A stretch of 64,000 bases of DNA from Glossina fuscipes (lineage: Eukaryota; Arthropoda; Insecta; Diptera; Glossinidae), in the NCBI RefSeq assembly GCF_014805625.2, contig NW_023998523.1:323483-387482 (forward strand). Reading direction: 5' to 3'. This document shows positions 38,441-51,575 of the stretch, one piece after another. The notes below the pieces were generated by a model that was not told where the DNA came from, searched no databases, and saw only the letters and a list, made by a program, of their open reading frames with translations. The position numbers and the translations under genes were made by a program. The first letter of the stretch is position 1, and every line of letters begins with the position of its first letter.

Positions 38441-39599
38441 TATTGTCGGAAGAGAAAGTTTCAGTTGTGCAGAGGATATACATATCTATGGTAGCTAGAC
38501 ATAGAGAACACATTTACTTACTCAATTCAATTTTCCCAATGGGTGTAAAGAAAAATTTTGGAATTTTAATTTTACGGAAGTTGCAGTTAGATTTATATGT
38601 CACAACGTGGCAAAGCACTGATACAATTTGTCATATTGCAATCTCTAAAAATGCCGCAAAAAATTGTTGTCTGTTAGATATAGGAAAGCTGGGTCGCTTA
38701 TGTTGCTTCCTGCAGCCTTCCTTCTTACTGTACTTGACAGAGGTTTAGGGTGATTTTTAACTGGTTTGCTAAGGTTGTAATGATTTAACAATATTCCAAA
38801 AAGACGCAAAAAAATTTCTAATCATAATTTTTTATTTAGTTTTGTATCTACCCGTTTGGGAATCTTTGTTGAAAATCAGATCATAATTTGGAGTAAAAGA
38901 TTATTTTTTTAATGACATTACTGCGAACAAATGCTTTTGGGACTGTGTCTCATTATAAATAACTTTAACGTATGCACTTATAATTGAAAAAGTTACAAAA
39001 AATGTGTCAACAAAACGCTTCAAAAGTATGCCGTTACCTGAAAGTATGTCGTATACAATACCAGGCAAAGTTTGTTAACTATTTTTCACATTACTTTACT
39101 TAAGATGACTCGAACCTTTTTACTGACTATGAATGAAAATATAGTAAGGTTTTATTTCGATTTGAAGCATGCACGTGAAATTAGTGACTGGTCGTTACTT
39201 GATTCTATTAACCGATGTATGTACATCATTAGTGAGACCTTTAGTTGAATGTGTGACTCAATTACTATTTTTATGTCAATATGATTGAAGCAAACCAATA
39301 ACAGTTTTTTCTGATTGCGTTACGTGATTTGGTGAAAAGGATACCAACAAATCTTTACTTTCGTACGGACATCGGTTAATTCTTTTTTTATCTAGTATTA
39401 TATACTAGACCTAATTTCTACTTGTTATTGTGATAGTAGAAGAACTTTATTATTGAGTCCTAATAAAGATTAAATACCCGATGCTACTTTAAATGAAAAA
39501 TTTTAAATTAATTGCTTCCTCTACTTTGCATAACCCATCTAAATTGTTTTCCCTTAAAACGTTAGTTCGTATTCATTGTTTTTTATCTAACATTTTATG

Positions 39600-39623
39600 C
39601 ATAAATAAATAAATAAATAAATA
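39600..39623. repeat. (AAAT)n tetranucleotide repeat
   Basis: Five to six AAAT units in 'cataaataaataaataaa', ending at 'aacaaaaac'. Confidence 0.85.
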
Positions 39624-42600
39624 ACAAAAACAGAAATATTGTTAAAGGTTACGCAAAAGTAAATATATATCACAAAATGTCTAAAAATTCGCACAAGAGA
39701 TAAGTTGGAGCGAAACTAAAGGTTTATAATTAAAAATCTTTCTTTTTCTTTTTTTTGTTCATAGAATATCAATTATAGGGCTACGTGCGCAATAACATAT
39801 CGAGTAAATGACCTCCAAAAAAACAAGAGCGTAATCACTGAAGAGAAACACTTTGAAAACCCGTTTATTAAACGAACTCTAATCGTTGCGCATGGTCAGT
39901 AGACCTCAGTTCATGAGTACAGAGATGCAAATTTTTCGCTGTGCAAAGTACTTCGATACTTTGTTGTGAAGAACATTCACTGATCAGATCCAGCCTCCCT
40001 AAATTATTTGATTTATGTTCCAATCACTCAGGGAATGTCTTCTATACATGTAACATACTTCAACAAAAAGTGAAAGAAGGACTTGTGACAAAACAATAAA
40101 TTAACAAACTAATGTTTTCGCACTTGGTGAAGTTAATTAAGCCTCTATTTAAAACCAAGTTGGCATGAGTTTTAACATTTTCTGTATGTGCATATTGTGT
40201 GTAAAATGTATCTGAAATTCTTAAATAGAAAAAAATACTTTTTTTCGTCTAACAATAAATTTTGGACACATTCTTGCAATTAATGTAGGTAGACATGTCT
40301 AAATCCTTTTCACAAAAATTGCAAACCCTGCCGATATATATACCCTTAGATTCTGAAAATCAGCGCGGTGACATCAATAAGCTAGTTTGTTTGTTAATAT
40401 GGCTTCAATAGCCGTAATAGAAGACCTATATCGAACTCTTAGATTCAACAAATAAACCTCTGCGTTCCAATTTTTTTCTAATAATCGAAATCGTGACAAA
40501 AGACCAAAAAAAAAGCTTAAACGTATAACTTGTAGTCTCTCTGCAAAAAACATTACGTAAAATTTTCCTCATGTCCGAAAATATAGTTTACATTTGAATT
40601 TCTCTCGCTGTATGCATGACACCCGCTTACGATTTTTATTAATTATAAGAATTTGATTTTAATTACTATTGTTTAGCGAAAGAAAGTCTATTACAAAATA
40701 CAAAATTTCTATTAGAAATTGACTGACAATGAAATGGCTGTCCTAAAAACTGACAGCAACAACATGTTAATTGATACTGTCATATCTTTGCTTTTCGCAT
40801 TTTCGTTTTCTCGTACCATTGGAACAATTTTCCTATAGCAAGATTTTCTTGCATTTCAGTAAAACTTTGATCAAAGTTCACAGCTTTAACTTGTTTGTTG
40901 TTGTCTATTACGCAATTGTTCCTGACGTAGCAGAAGTTATAGCCCAAAGAAAAAAAAATGAGTTTAAGTTATTGCTATGGAAAGGAAAGTTTACCCTTAA
41001 CAACGAGTGTATCAAATATACGAAAAGAATTTTTTCTCTCTGCTATTGAACAACGCAACATAACAACAAAGCGGAAAAATTTACATATGCAGACGACATC
41101 GTCTCTTTAATGAAATAAATAATTATGGTAAATATTTCTTTATCAACACTTAAAAAATATTTTTTAATGAAGACATACAAGGCAGGGATGGGTAATAAGT
41201 CGATAACTTATTCGAAATAATATATGATTGACTAAAGTCACCGGTTTTCATGTCTGTATTGGAGATAAAGTGCAGTTTACGTTTTTCTTCAAAAATTTTG
41301 AACATTCAAACCGATCCATATCTAAGAACTAAGTATTTTATCCTTGTAAGTCCAATCGATTAGTAACCACTTTTTCATACTGTCATAAATGGCAAGCTAA
41401 AGCGCAAATTTATCTACCATATATTTGGTATAAATCGTTGAATTCATCTATTTAAAGAATTTGGCAGGATTTGCAACTGAAAACTGGTTTGTCAACGAAT
41501 CCTTGTTCTAATCTAGCTGTTTTTCGAGCTTGGCAGGACAGGTGGTTATGTAATCAAAGGTTTTATCAGGTTCCCACTTAAAGCTCAAACTAAATATTTC
41601 ACAATTTCAAGGCCATAAGTTAAGACATATCTAAATATACAGACTAAGTCTGCTGAAAGCATGTCTGGGAAGCAATGAAAAAATTTCAAACCAACTTTAT
41701 TGTCTATCTGAACAAAGCTTTCATTAGACATAAAGCGACATTGACATTTCTCGATCACATTCTTCGTGATCATCGTACAGATCATAAGTGATTTTGTGTA
41801 ACGTTTCGTGACACGAATAACTCGCTTGTTGTAATCATTAAAAAGTCAATCATATACAAAAGAAAGTTGCCCACCTCCGATGAACGGAATATCTTATAGT
41901 CTCACTGGTTGGTTTTCTCAACACAGGTATATATATATATGCCTTTTGCAAGCATAATAAATATTTTGACATGCATTTTTATTACAAATATTTTGTGAAA
42001 ATTTTATTATGCAATGGATGCAAATGCCCCCCCTTCTCCCTATTTAAAGTGATAATTAAATATTTTCGAATATTTTTCTTTCCTCTTTTTTATTAAAAAA
42101 AAAGAAAAAAAGAAAAAAAAAACCAGCGAATGAAAGTGTTTTTTATTGCTTATATTCATGCGGTAAAATAAAGACAAAATCTATCTCACTGCCAAGTTTG
42201 AATGATTTGGCTTTCGGCCAAAAATGTGATTATTTTCAATTTCGCAAAATGTCAATTTTTAGAACCAAATGTTAATTTTCTTTTCTTTTTTTTTTGCCTT
42301 TTTTTGCCTTTTTTAGGTCTTTTATAGATTTTTAAAAAAAGCAAAAAAAAAAAAATACTGAATATTGATTTAGTTTCTTTTACTCTTTATTAAAGAACTA
42401 AGTAAACTCTACAAGGTTTGAAAAGAATATTGGTTGTCTATACATTCCTATAAGTACATGAATGAGTAAAGTAAGTTTGATTGGAATATTTTTTATATGA
42501 AATTTTTCCCATTAGAGCGTTTCACAAAGATATTTCGAACATTGGAAGTTTTTATTCATTGCAGACATGCTTTCGTATCCCTCGAATTTAACTGTGACTT

Positions 42601-43299
42601 AACTGTAAACTTAGGGCAAATTTTAGATTTAAATTGGAAGAATTGAACATTTTTAAGTAAACTAGGGATGGAAGTGACATTTACCTCGAAATGCAACAAT
42701 CTTATGGTAATTAAAAATTTTTATATGTAAATTGTTCTTTATTATTCGTTCGCGAACGCGAAAACAAGCTGACAATTTATCGCGTGTCCATTTACCGGTC
42801 AATACATACATACATATGTACCTATATATACCTTATAGGAAACATTCTTCCACCGAGCATGAAAGTTAGAGACGAAAATATAGAAAAATGTTAATACTGT
42901 TTTCAAATTGGTTTTAAATTCTTATATATTGTCGCACCCTCGCTTCAAAGAATACTTTTGCGAAATTTCAGCTATCTATTTTTATTTTTGGAAATATGAT
43001 AATTCCATGAAAAAAGCGGATCAAACTGGTATTTGACTATATGGTAAAAATAAGTACAAGTCATGGGCATCTCAAAAACTAAACAAGATAAACAAGTAAA
43101 AAATTATATTCGTTTGTGACTGAATTTTTTTATACCCATTGCCATTATTCAAAAAAAAAAAAAAAAAATTAAAAAAGTAAATTTCAATACTAATGTATGA
43201 TATTAGGTGGGCGTGATCGAAAGACGTGAATTAGGGAATCAAACCGCTATGTACACTGACATTTCCTATTTGTTTATAACTTTTACCAGCCTATCAGAA

Positions 43300-43400
43300 T
43301 TACGGCAAACACCTAATAGGTTTGGTTGCGTAGACGTGCCTTCATTTTTGCGAACGGGAGAATACGACGGAATTGAGCAGACAGACGAACAGATGGAAAC
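43300..43400 (-). mobile_element. Dispersed repeat family X, fragment
   Basis: The CAGACAGACGAACAG block (43378-43392) and the preceding 'catttttgcgaacgggagaa' correspond position by position to 4211-4264. This supports a shared origin for these two minus-strand fragments. Confidence 0.45.
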
Positions 43401-45600
43401 GCTTATATATATAAAAAAAAAAAAATGATTCCCGATATTTAAATATTTTTCACATAAACAAAAGTCACCAAGAAACTTTGTGACATTACATTACATGCTT
43501 TCTAACCATTCGTTGGGAATCGAAAATTGAAAAGGATCAAAAGGAAGTACTCGGTAATTCTCGTGTTAAGATCTATCTGACGACTACTAACAAAGATTGA
43601 TACAATTGAGGGGAAAACGATGGGGAAGATGATAAGCGCAAGAGGAGCCTCGATTTCTTTTTGCAAAATCTTACGGGAAAATTTTTCAATTTCTTCTTCG
43701 CTCTTGCTTCCGCTGATTAACATTTATCTCAACGGACCTCGTGAACGTACCTTGAAGGTAACATGTGGGATCAATAATTTTCTAATAAGCGTTCAATTTC
43801 AGAAAGGTAATGCAAAATGAAATTTATACTAACTAACAGTTGTTCTATCTATCTAACAAACTGTTCTATCATTAAAAATTAAAATGTCACTTCATTTTTG
43901 CCCATCCTTGCTTGATAAGGTGACAGTCAATCAAAAAAGCAAATAAAAGCGTTTGAAGTACTTAATGGCATCAGATGTTAAGATGATACCCATGGCATAA
44001 AGAACTTAAATCGGTTGGCTTTATTTTTTCTTTCTTTGATAATTTACAATTTAATTTTTTTTGTGCAAAACTATTATATAAACATGTCTCTCGACAATAT
44101 AATAAATAAAGTTTTTGTTATTCAAATACCTTTAAAGAAAATAATGACAAAACACATATTGAGGTTAAGTACATAATTCCTACAAAAAAAAAAAAAATAA
44201 ATAAAAAATAGGGTTATAAAAGCGACACGTAATAAATCTTGATAATTTGAAAAAATAAAAGCAAATAGCGTGCAAAGTGAAAAAGAAATAAATACTATGT
44301 TCGTTCGTGTGTTTGAATGAAATTGTGAACATATAATGCAATGTTTCGCGAAAAGGGTTTATATAGACAAGTATTTTGTGACGAGAATTCATTTAATGAT
44401 AGAAAATGTGATTTTAAGAAAACTTTGAAAAGTAACTGAACCGTGGCGGAAGGTTTTTTTTTTTTTTTTTTTTATAATATTACAATTCGTAACCATGATT
44501 ATGTTAACAGATCAAGTCAAATTATTTTTTGAACCAAGTCTATGTACCATGTCAACAATTATACGGTTTTAAATACATTTTGCCAACTTTTAATCTGTGC
44601 CGTAACAAATACAAGACAAGGCCTTCCTTAAAAATAATAATAACGAAGCTCGTTCGGGTTGAGAAATCTTAGATTTATGCGACACAATTGAACTTGGGTG
44701 GAGGACAATGTTTGGTTCTGTTATTTTTTCCGAGATTTGAGGTTTTATTACAAAAAGAGTGAGTGTGATGAGAACGAGCTACCCCACCCAGTTCCCATTT
44801 TAATATTTCCAAATATATTTTGATCGGCTCCGTGACATAGTGCCGAGCATTTTCACTTTATCGCTTCGCTCGTTGAATTGTGGATGTTTTTTTTTTTTCA
44901 ATACGCGGATTAAATGTATTATGATTTGCGATACGCCTGTGATTGTTTCAGATGGTTTTAGCAGTCGCCTCCAAATACAGAGCATGATCATCGGTATCCA
45001 AATCAGGATTCTTGATGACACGTTCTTTTATTAATAGCGGTCTGCAATATTCTCCAGCGAATGCTGATCAGTACATGAAATTAAGCGACTTCATGTAGTT
45101 GTATTCTACGTCTTGTGTTAAGTCATAAAGGATTTAAAAGAAATTTTGTTTTGAACCAGACGGCCTCGTAAAGAAATTCTCAACATTTTTGCATGAGATC
45201 AGCTCAGCTTATTATTATTTAGTTATTGAACGGTGATCTTGCAATATTAGCGCATTTCTCTTCTCAATCGGAATGGAAACAATTATAGCATTCGGCTCTG
45301 ACTTCATGATCATGTTTACGTTTTAGCAAATGTTCTATTCGAAGACGGGCCTAAGGGGTTATAGGCAAAGCAAAGCTTCAATTTGCACTTACACAATATT
45401 ATCAATTACCGTAGCTTTATTAGTGGGGCTATTTTCAGACCCAGTAACGAAACTTGAATATGTATTGGTTTTTTCAGAAAGATTGCAACACTCAGAAAGA
45501 AGTTTCCTCCCTTTAAAGTAACGGCGCTTGATGAAACCTTATGGTGGAAGCAAGCGCATTTTTCCCCTTTTGAACGCATATAGTTGATCAATTTGTGAGA
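43401..45600. other. AT-rich non-coding DNA
   Basis: A T run at 44454-44473 and A runs near 43411 and 44184 are visible. Short open frames at 43502-43820 and 44800-45040 were examined on both strands, and no family was recognised. Confidence 0.4.
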
Positions 45601-45860
45601 CCTCACTGCTTGGGTGCGGCCCTTCGGGGAGTACTCGTGGTGGTTGTGGTTGGCAGTTCAAAGCCAAAGTAGAACAATCGAGTGCAGCTAAGCCTCACCA
45701 TTGAACCATACGCAATAAACCGTTCTGGACGCTGGTGCTGCTTAGGCCCCTGCTCTGTGGGGATTGTCTAACTTGCCAGGGGGCGTATATTACGCTTAAA
45801 GTGGCTTGGGCCACAGTGGGGTTAAGCCTTTATGGCAGGAACCCACGTTAAGCCCATGCT
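45601..45860 (-). repeat. GC-rich dispersed repeat, copy 2 (longer)
   Basis: A conspicuous island of balanced-to-GC-rich sequence in very AT-rich surroundings. Positions 45691-45830 match the reverse complement of 26170-26312 by ordered blocks. It extends about 90 bp past the shared part on the low-coordinate side ('ctgcttgggtgcggcccttcg', CGTGGTGGTTGTGG). It contains short self-complementary pieces such as GTGG-cttggg-CCAC (45801-45814). No open frame of note. Function and class unknown. Confidence 0.55.
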
Positions 45861-47362
45861 ACAAATCTTTAAGGTAAATAATGCTTGACTTGTATTGATC
45901 TAAGCATGTCTGCCCGTTTGACTCCCGGCAGCAAAAACAATAATAATTAAATCTCGTCAGTCAAAAGCGTGGAAAGTTTTCGCATGCAGATTGGTGTGGT
46001 GGTGTATATACAAAATCAGATAGGACTTACTTAGCGTGTAGCATAGGAGAGAACAACATCTCCACTTTGAAAAGAAGCAAAAATGGGGACCAAAATAGAA
46101 ATTTCTCTATATATTCTGTGGATGATCTTATAGAAAGGAAGAAATCGGACACGCTTGTTATATATCATAGACTACCGAAATTTCAATTTCTTTTTTTTTT
46201 TACGATGGCAGAGAAAAAAGGGATTTGTAGATTTTCTAGGTCACGCTACAGATTACCCAAACAATGCTTGCAACATTTTACAATTAATTAGTTAAAAGAG
46301 GAGCAAAATTTTTCGTCGATTTGTAATGTTTGATTTTGTATGAAAGGTAGGGAGAGAGAAGAAACGAATTTGAAATTTTTGAAATCCTCGAGAAAAACGA
46401 CCTCTCGTCTTGAAGGCACGATAAAACAAAGATAAGGGAAAAGAAGTTGAATTCTAAAGAGAGCATGTGTCATTTATCGCTAAATACTGGTACTGGATAA
46501 TACTGATCTTGTCGACAACTTTAGGTCACCGAGTCGATAATAATGAAATCAAGTTTTAACTTAAGATTATATTAAAATACACAGAAATATATATAAGCAA
46601 CTAAGAGAGCATATTTTCGATTATCTCTCATTAGAGAGATGATGACCACCTCACCTCTAATCGTAACTTGACTTTAAACGAAAACTTTTCATATTTCTTT
46701 TCACCATAACGATGCTGCAATGTACTAAACACTTGTCTGAACACTTAATTACCATAACTTTACCTTTTTCCATTATAAATGAGAGAAAAACTATCACACC
46801 ACAAACAATGTCAATCAGTATAACCTTTAAATATGATTCTATTTGCGGTTTGTATGAAAATGAGAAATATGGTAAAATAATTTTTGCCCATTAACTGCTG
46901 CTTGAGTGATTTATGATTTTTGTATCCTTAACTGTTATTCTACGCCACTGGCAATAAATTTTTTTTTTTTTTTTTTTTTTTGTTTATAAAAGCAGAATGA
47001 ATTATATTAAAGCTTATAAATCAAGTTGTCTTGGAGAGTTTGTTGTCGCCTTTGTTTAGGTTTAGTTAATTAGGATTTTGTAAGAGGCTAATAAACTTAT
47101 TCCGTCTTATTGAAGTTCTTACGTTATTTATGGTAAAAGCAATTTCAACTTTTTCTGCTTGTTTTCTCATCTATTAAATGTAAATCAATTTTTAACGGTT
47201 AATAAGTTGACTAGAAAAAGTTTTCAAAAAAAAAAAAAAAAAACTTACAAACTCTATTAATTCCTTTCAAAAAAGCAAAAGAAGAAAGAAGAAGAGAATG
47301 GCAAACATTAACTCATTAAGTATAGCTACTAAAGAGCGCCGAAGATTCGCGGCTTAATTCTA
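45861..47362. other. AT-rich non-coding DNA
   Basis: Contains a 23-base T run (46959-46981) and an A run at about 47227-47243. No gene recognised. Confidence 0.4.
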
Positions 47363-47480
47363 TTGGGTTGGATAATAAGTTATGAAACATTTTGACAAAA
47401 ACCAAAAAAAAAAACGTTTTTTTGATACAATTTGAAAAAGAGATTTGGAAGCACTTTACAACACCATACGGCCGAATAGG
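47363..47480 (+). mobile_element. Possible mariner-like transposon end
   Basis: The start 'ttgggttggataataagtta' resembles the terminal inverted repeat style of mariner elements (TTRGGTTG...AAGT), and it is immediately preceded by TA (47361-47362), the target dinucleotide of that superfamily. No matching right end and no transposase fragment (D,D34D signature) could be seen downstream, so at most this is a truncated relic. Chance resemblance is possible. Confidence 0.3.
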
Positions 47481-50159
47481 AGGAGGGGAATAAACAATGC
47501 AAATATGGCTTTGTGTCTTAACAAACTGCTTACGATTATTAGGGTACGGAGAGAGTACGATAAAAAGATGTAACTTTCATGTGAGAAAGTTTTTGGATCA
47601 CCCAGGGCGGGCATATTCAATAATGTTGCTAATAATAAAATTGATATATTAATTGTGTCTAAACTTTAGTAAGTAACCTACAGTACGAGAATCCTTCATT
47701 AGTTGAGAATTTGCATCATCATTATCATTTAATACGTCGTAGCTTTTTCAACAAAAATCCATAACATTCAACACCTGCTGCTACTGGTGGCGAGATTTAA
47801 GAACATCCCAAAAATTTAGAAGAAATGGTATGTGTAGTGTAATGGAAAGAAGACATTGCTGAGGTCATCAACCATTACGATATAACAAAGATAATGAAGA
47901 GAATATCAAGCCACGAAGCATGAAAACTTGTATACAACCTGGATTGGCTTGGTAGTAATAATGACAGTTAATAACTGTCTGGTTTGAAATGTTTATGCTT
48001 ATCACACAAGCATACGTAAAAATCCATATACCATCCATACACATATAAGTATATATCATACCGCATAAGTACCGTACACTTAATTGTCTTAGGCAAGAGA
48101 ACAAACACAGGCTAAGTATATGTTTAAACAACTTGAAAGGCAGCCACATTCAAGCCATAGCCAGTTATTCAAGCAGGCAAACAGGCAAGCGCAGGCAAGC
48201 AGGGCAGGCAACAAATGTTGCATGAAATCTTTGGTAATACAAAAAAATTGACATACAGCTGTACACATATACACATATACACATATATATATACGTACGC
48301 ACACATAATACACTCTCATCATCAGAGATGGTATCACAGATATATTTATATAAGTTTATTCATATAATGGCGGAGGAATAAAAAGAGACGAATGAGCGTA
48401 CGGAACCATCATTACAAAATGATTGTTTGTTATATTGAAATGTGAACTGAAAAGACTGAGCTGAGCGACTACTAACAGAAGGAATATAATCAAAAAAAAA
48501 AAAAACCAAATAAATAAAAAAAATAAACCATGCTTTTGTGTATGTATCGTGCTGTGTGTTGCCAGCCAAGTTGTTGGCAAAAGAAAATAAGATTGAAACA
48601 AGAAGAAGCGAAAACAAATTAATGTTAAAAAATAAAAAAAAAACTAAAACATTTTTTTTTTTTTTTTTTACTGTCTAAGTGCGAAACACAAAAGGCCAGA
48701 CAAGAAGAGAAACAAAGGAAAAAAAAAAAGCTCTAAAAAATTACGTTAAATAAAGCCAAATAAAGCGAATAAATTCACAATACATGGGAAGAAAACTATT
48801 ATTCAGATTAGAGCGAATTTTGATCGCGCAACATATTAAAACATTTTATTACTTCATCATAGCTCACACTATTTGAGTATTCGTTTCGATCAATGCGTGG
48901 AAAGAATTAATGATTGAATTATTGTATAAATTGCTTAATAAAAATGTTATAAAAAAAAAAAAAAACTTTACACTTTTCTGAAGCACATATCATCCATACA
49001 TTCTCGAAACAAGATCCGTGCAAATTAACCGATTAAATTTGGACGATTCGTTTTTTTCTAGAAATTTACAAATTTCATGCTCATCAAATACGTATAGGTT
49101 TTTGAATGTCTATTACTTGACGTCAGAAGCGTGAGAATTAAATAAATATACCTTGTCATCTGATAAATGATTCGAAAATAAAATGGACTTTACAACGGTT
49201 TTGTTTTTTTTTTTTTTTTATATAAACAATGAACGCACACCCACACGTCAACGAATGTTTATATAATTATTTTCTCTGAATCATAAGCATTTCACAATCG
49301 TCCATTTATTGAAAATGTAGGGGAAAAAAAAAAAAACAATTTTTGCTGAGCTTAGTTCAGATTATGTGTAACAACATTAAAAAAGCATTAGTTTGTTAAG
49401 TTTATGCAGCAAAGACTCGATCTACCTCGACGTAAATTTCCCATAAATTTTCAAGCATATTTTTATGACATTTCAGAGACCTTTATATAGGAGCGCATAC
49501 CAGGCGAAGGTATTAGTTATGGAAAGCTGTATACAGATTTTATAATTTCTCGGAGAAGATTCTACATAGAAAAAAAGTCTGGTTAAAGGAGCCGTTCTGC
49601 CACTCATTTATATATGAATTGTTTTTGTTAAATTCATTACTCGACGCATTTTTGAATTGCGAAACACTTGTAACTCATGCCAATATATATAGTAAATGTA
49701 CATATTATTGATCAGTTCAATGATCACTGCAACTTATGACTGTTTGTTGCCGTCCTATGTAATTAAAATAAGGCATCTAAGATGGGTATGAGACCCCACT
49801 TATTATTCTAGTTATTCTAGAAGCATCTTCGACTCATATATGCTTCTATGAAATAGAAATTCGACCTAGGATTTTTGACATATAAGTTTCTACGAAACCG
49901 AAATTTAACTTCAAATAAAATGAGAAATTAAAATTTGGGAAACCAGAAATTGGGGAAAAGATAAAAATATTAATGTTTTGGTAATTTGTGGCGCTCCATC
50001 GAATCGATGATTTTGCTCTTTCATGAACCTAATTTAATAAAAAAAATTGAGGCACAATTTCTTCTAGTAGGCAAAGCTTAGAGTTTCTGCTTCAATGTCA
50101 TATCAACAGATCGGCGAATTAGAGACATGCCTAAACTGATCACGCACATGTATATTTGT
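47481..50159. other. AT-rich non-coding DNA
   Basis: CA/TA-like simple sequence at about 48268-48305 ('acacatatacacatatacac'), homopolymers at 48493-48505, 48653-48670, 48952-48965 and 49202-49219. A short run of 'gcaggcaagc' repeats at about 48173-48210 is a small imperfect array. No gene recognised. Confidence 0.4.
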
Positions 50160-50392
50160 ATCGTATAGGACTTACGGAGCACATTCCTATGCAGTGCAAA
50201 TCAATTTTTCTTTATCGCCATAACAACGGGAGTCCTGCCTAACAAGACAGCTAGTCGGCAATCGACATAAACAATAATCAGAGGTGACACGATTCCCGGT
50301 GCACAATGGAAGGCTGAATAGCATATTCTCAGGTAGAGGTCCTGGGTTTTCCTGCATAATTTGCGCACTAAGGAATACAAAGGTATCAGCAC
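50160..50392 (-). pseudogene. Possible reverse transcriptase relic
   Basis: On the minus strand the frame ending at 50201 contains CAPGIVSPLIIVYVDCRLAV followed by LLGRTPVV. This parallels the 'CPQGGVLSPLLW...VD.LL..L...G..V' block of non-LTR reverse transcriptases. Shifting one frame gives RYGDK at the place where YADD would be expected. The catalytic aspartates are not both present and the frame breaks, so if this is an RT it is dead. The similarity covers only about 40 residues and could be chance. Confidence 0.35.
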
Positions 50393-50548
50393 CTTGTTAA
50401 AGTTCTTGGCATACTGTGACCTGCCAGATTTCTACGAATGACGCTTATTCGAAATCATAAATAAGATCGCAAGATCAAATATTTGATATATAATCGATTC
50501 GACTTTATTTTTAGAATGGCATATCATATTTCCGGACTTGCTTTTTAT

Positions 50549-50640
50549 TAGCACTTTATCGGCTTTTCGTTACCGACGCTTGCTGATCGATAGCCTAGTA
50601 AACCCTATTAATATTTGTCTCCTGAGCTTACATGTTAACC
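50549..50640 (-). repeat. Hairpin-rich repeat family H, second copy
   Basis: Read on the minus strand it matches the repeat at 19017-19130: 'ttaacatgtaagctcaggagacaaa' at the start and 'aggctatcgatcagcaagcgtcggtaac' near the end, then 'gaaaagccgat'. The stem sequences differ but some pairing potential is kept (for example CGG...CCG around 50569-50586). Confidence 0.5.
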
Positions 50641-51522
50641 GGTTGTCGTGGTGGTTAATGCAGTCATTGGCTATTTGGTATTAAAATACAATTCTACTTG
50701 TTTGCTCCTTAAGATTTTGTTAAATCGAATTATTTTGCAATAACAGGAAGCGGCCAATGTTTGCTGACCATTAGAAAAATAAAGATATTCCGCCTGCCAG
50801 CATGTAGCTACGATCGACCCGTTAAGAAGCACTGATATAGGAATGATCTATACTCACTTGAAAAAAGTAAAAAATTAACTCATATAACTAATAATAACGC
50901 ACTCTTAATAGTTGTCTTATCAATTCTATATCAAATTGAATCCCTTAAGGGATCTAATAGCGTGTAAGTACTCTCGCATATATAATAAGAGTAGCCAAAG
51001 TTTCAGACAAAGTAATATGTTGTTAGAATATAGCCGAAGGACGAACTTGTAAAAGTTCGGCGCAGAAAAAATGTTAGGAAGAAATGGACATTGCCCTGAT
51101 GGATCTTATTAACTGCAACCGGCTAAAGAACTTTTAACGAAATTATCAAAATTTCATTTCGCATATATATCGTGGTATAGAATAGAAATAAAAAATAAAC
51201 TGATATAAACTAATATAAAAACTTTTTTTTTATGTAAAAGTCTGCAAAAATTTTAGATGGCATCTGTTTCAACTAACAGATTAATTGTTATGGCGGCGAC
51301 TCATTTCCTTTTGAGTTGACATATTTATTACTTCAAAGCATTGAAATAAAAGTGTACAGGCAAATCTCGAAACCATAACTCTTTTTTTTTCCGTTTTTTT
51401 TTTTTTGCTTCATATTGCGTTAGTGGCGTTGGAAACTGTCTAAATACTTTGACTTTACAATATAATTGTTGGTGTACATTTTTTCTAATCACCTTGACTC
51501 TGGTAAGCTGTACGTGTGTGTT

Positions 51523-51529
<7 letters not shown>
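50641..51529. other. AT-rich non-coding DNA
   Basis: No gene recognised. T runs at 51223-51231 and 51383-51406 precede the TG repeat. Confidence 0.4.

Positions 51530-51574
<45 letters not shown>
51530..51574. repeat. (TG)n microsatellite
   Basis: More than 20 perfect TG units, preceded by interrupted 'gtgtgtttgtgtttg'. Confidence 0.95.

Positions 51575-51575
<1 letters not shown>

Larger units (their letters stand above)
37662..43299. other. Long AT-rich non-coding stretch
   Basis: No coding sequence recognised. Details are long T runs and T-rich low-complexity sequence at 38050-38290, a CA microsatellite at 38411-38440, an AAAT tetranucleotide array at about 39600-39623, A/T runs at 42094-42121 and 42284-42354, a 12-bp palindrome CGTTCGCGAACG at 42747-42758, and an 18-base A run at 43151-43168. 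Confidence 0.4.
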
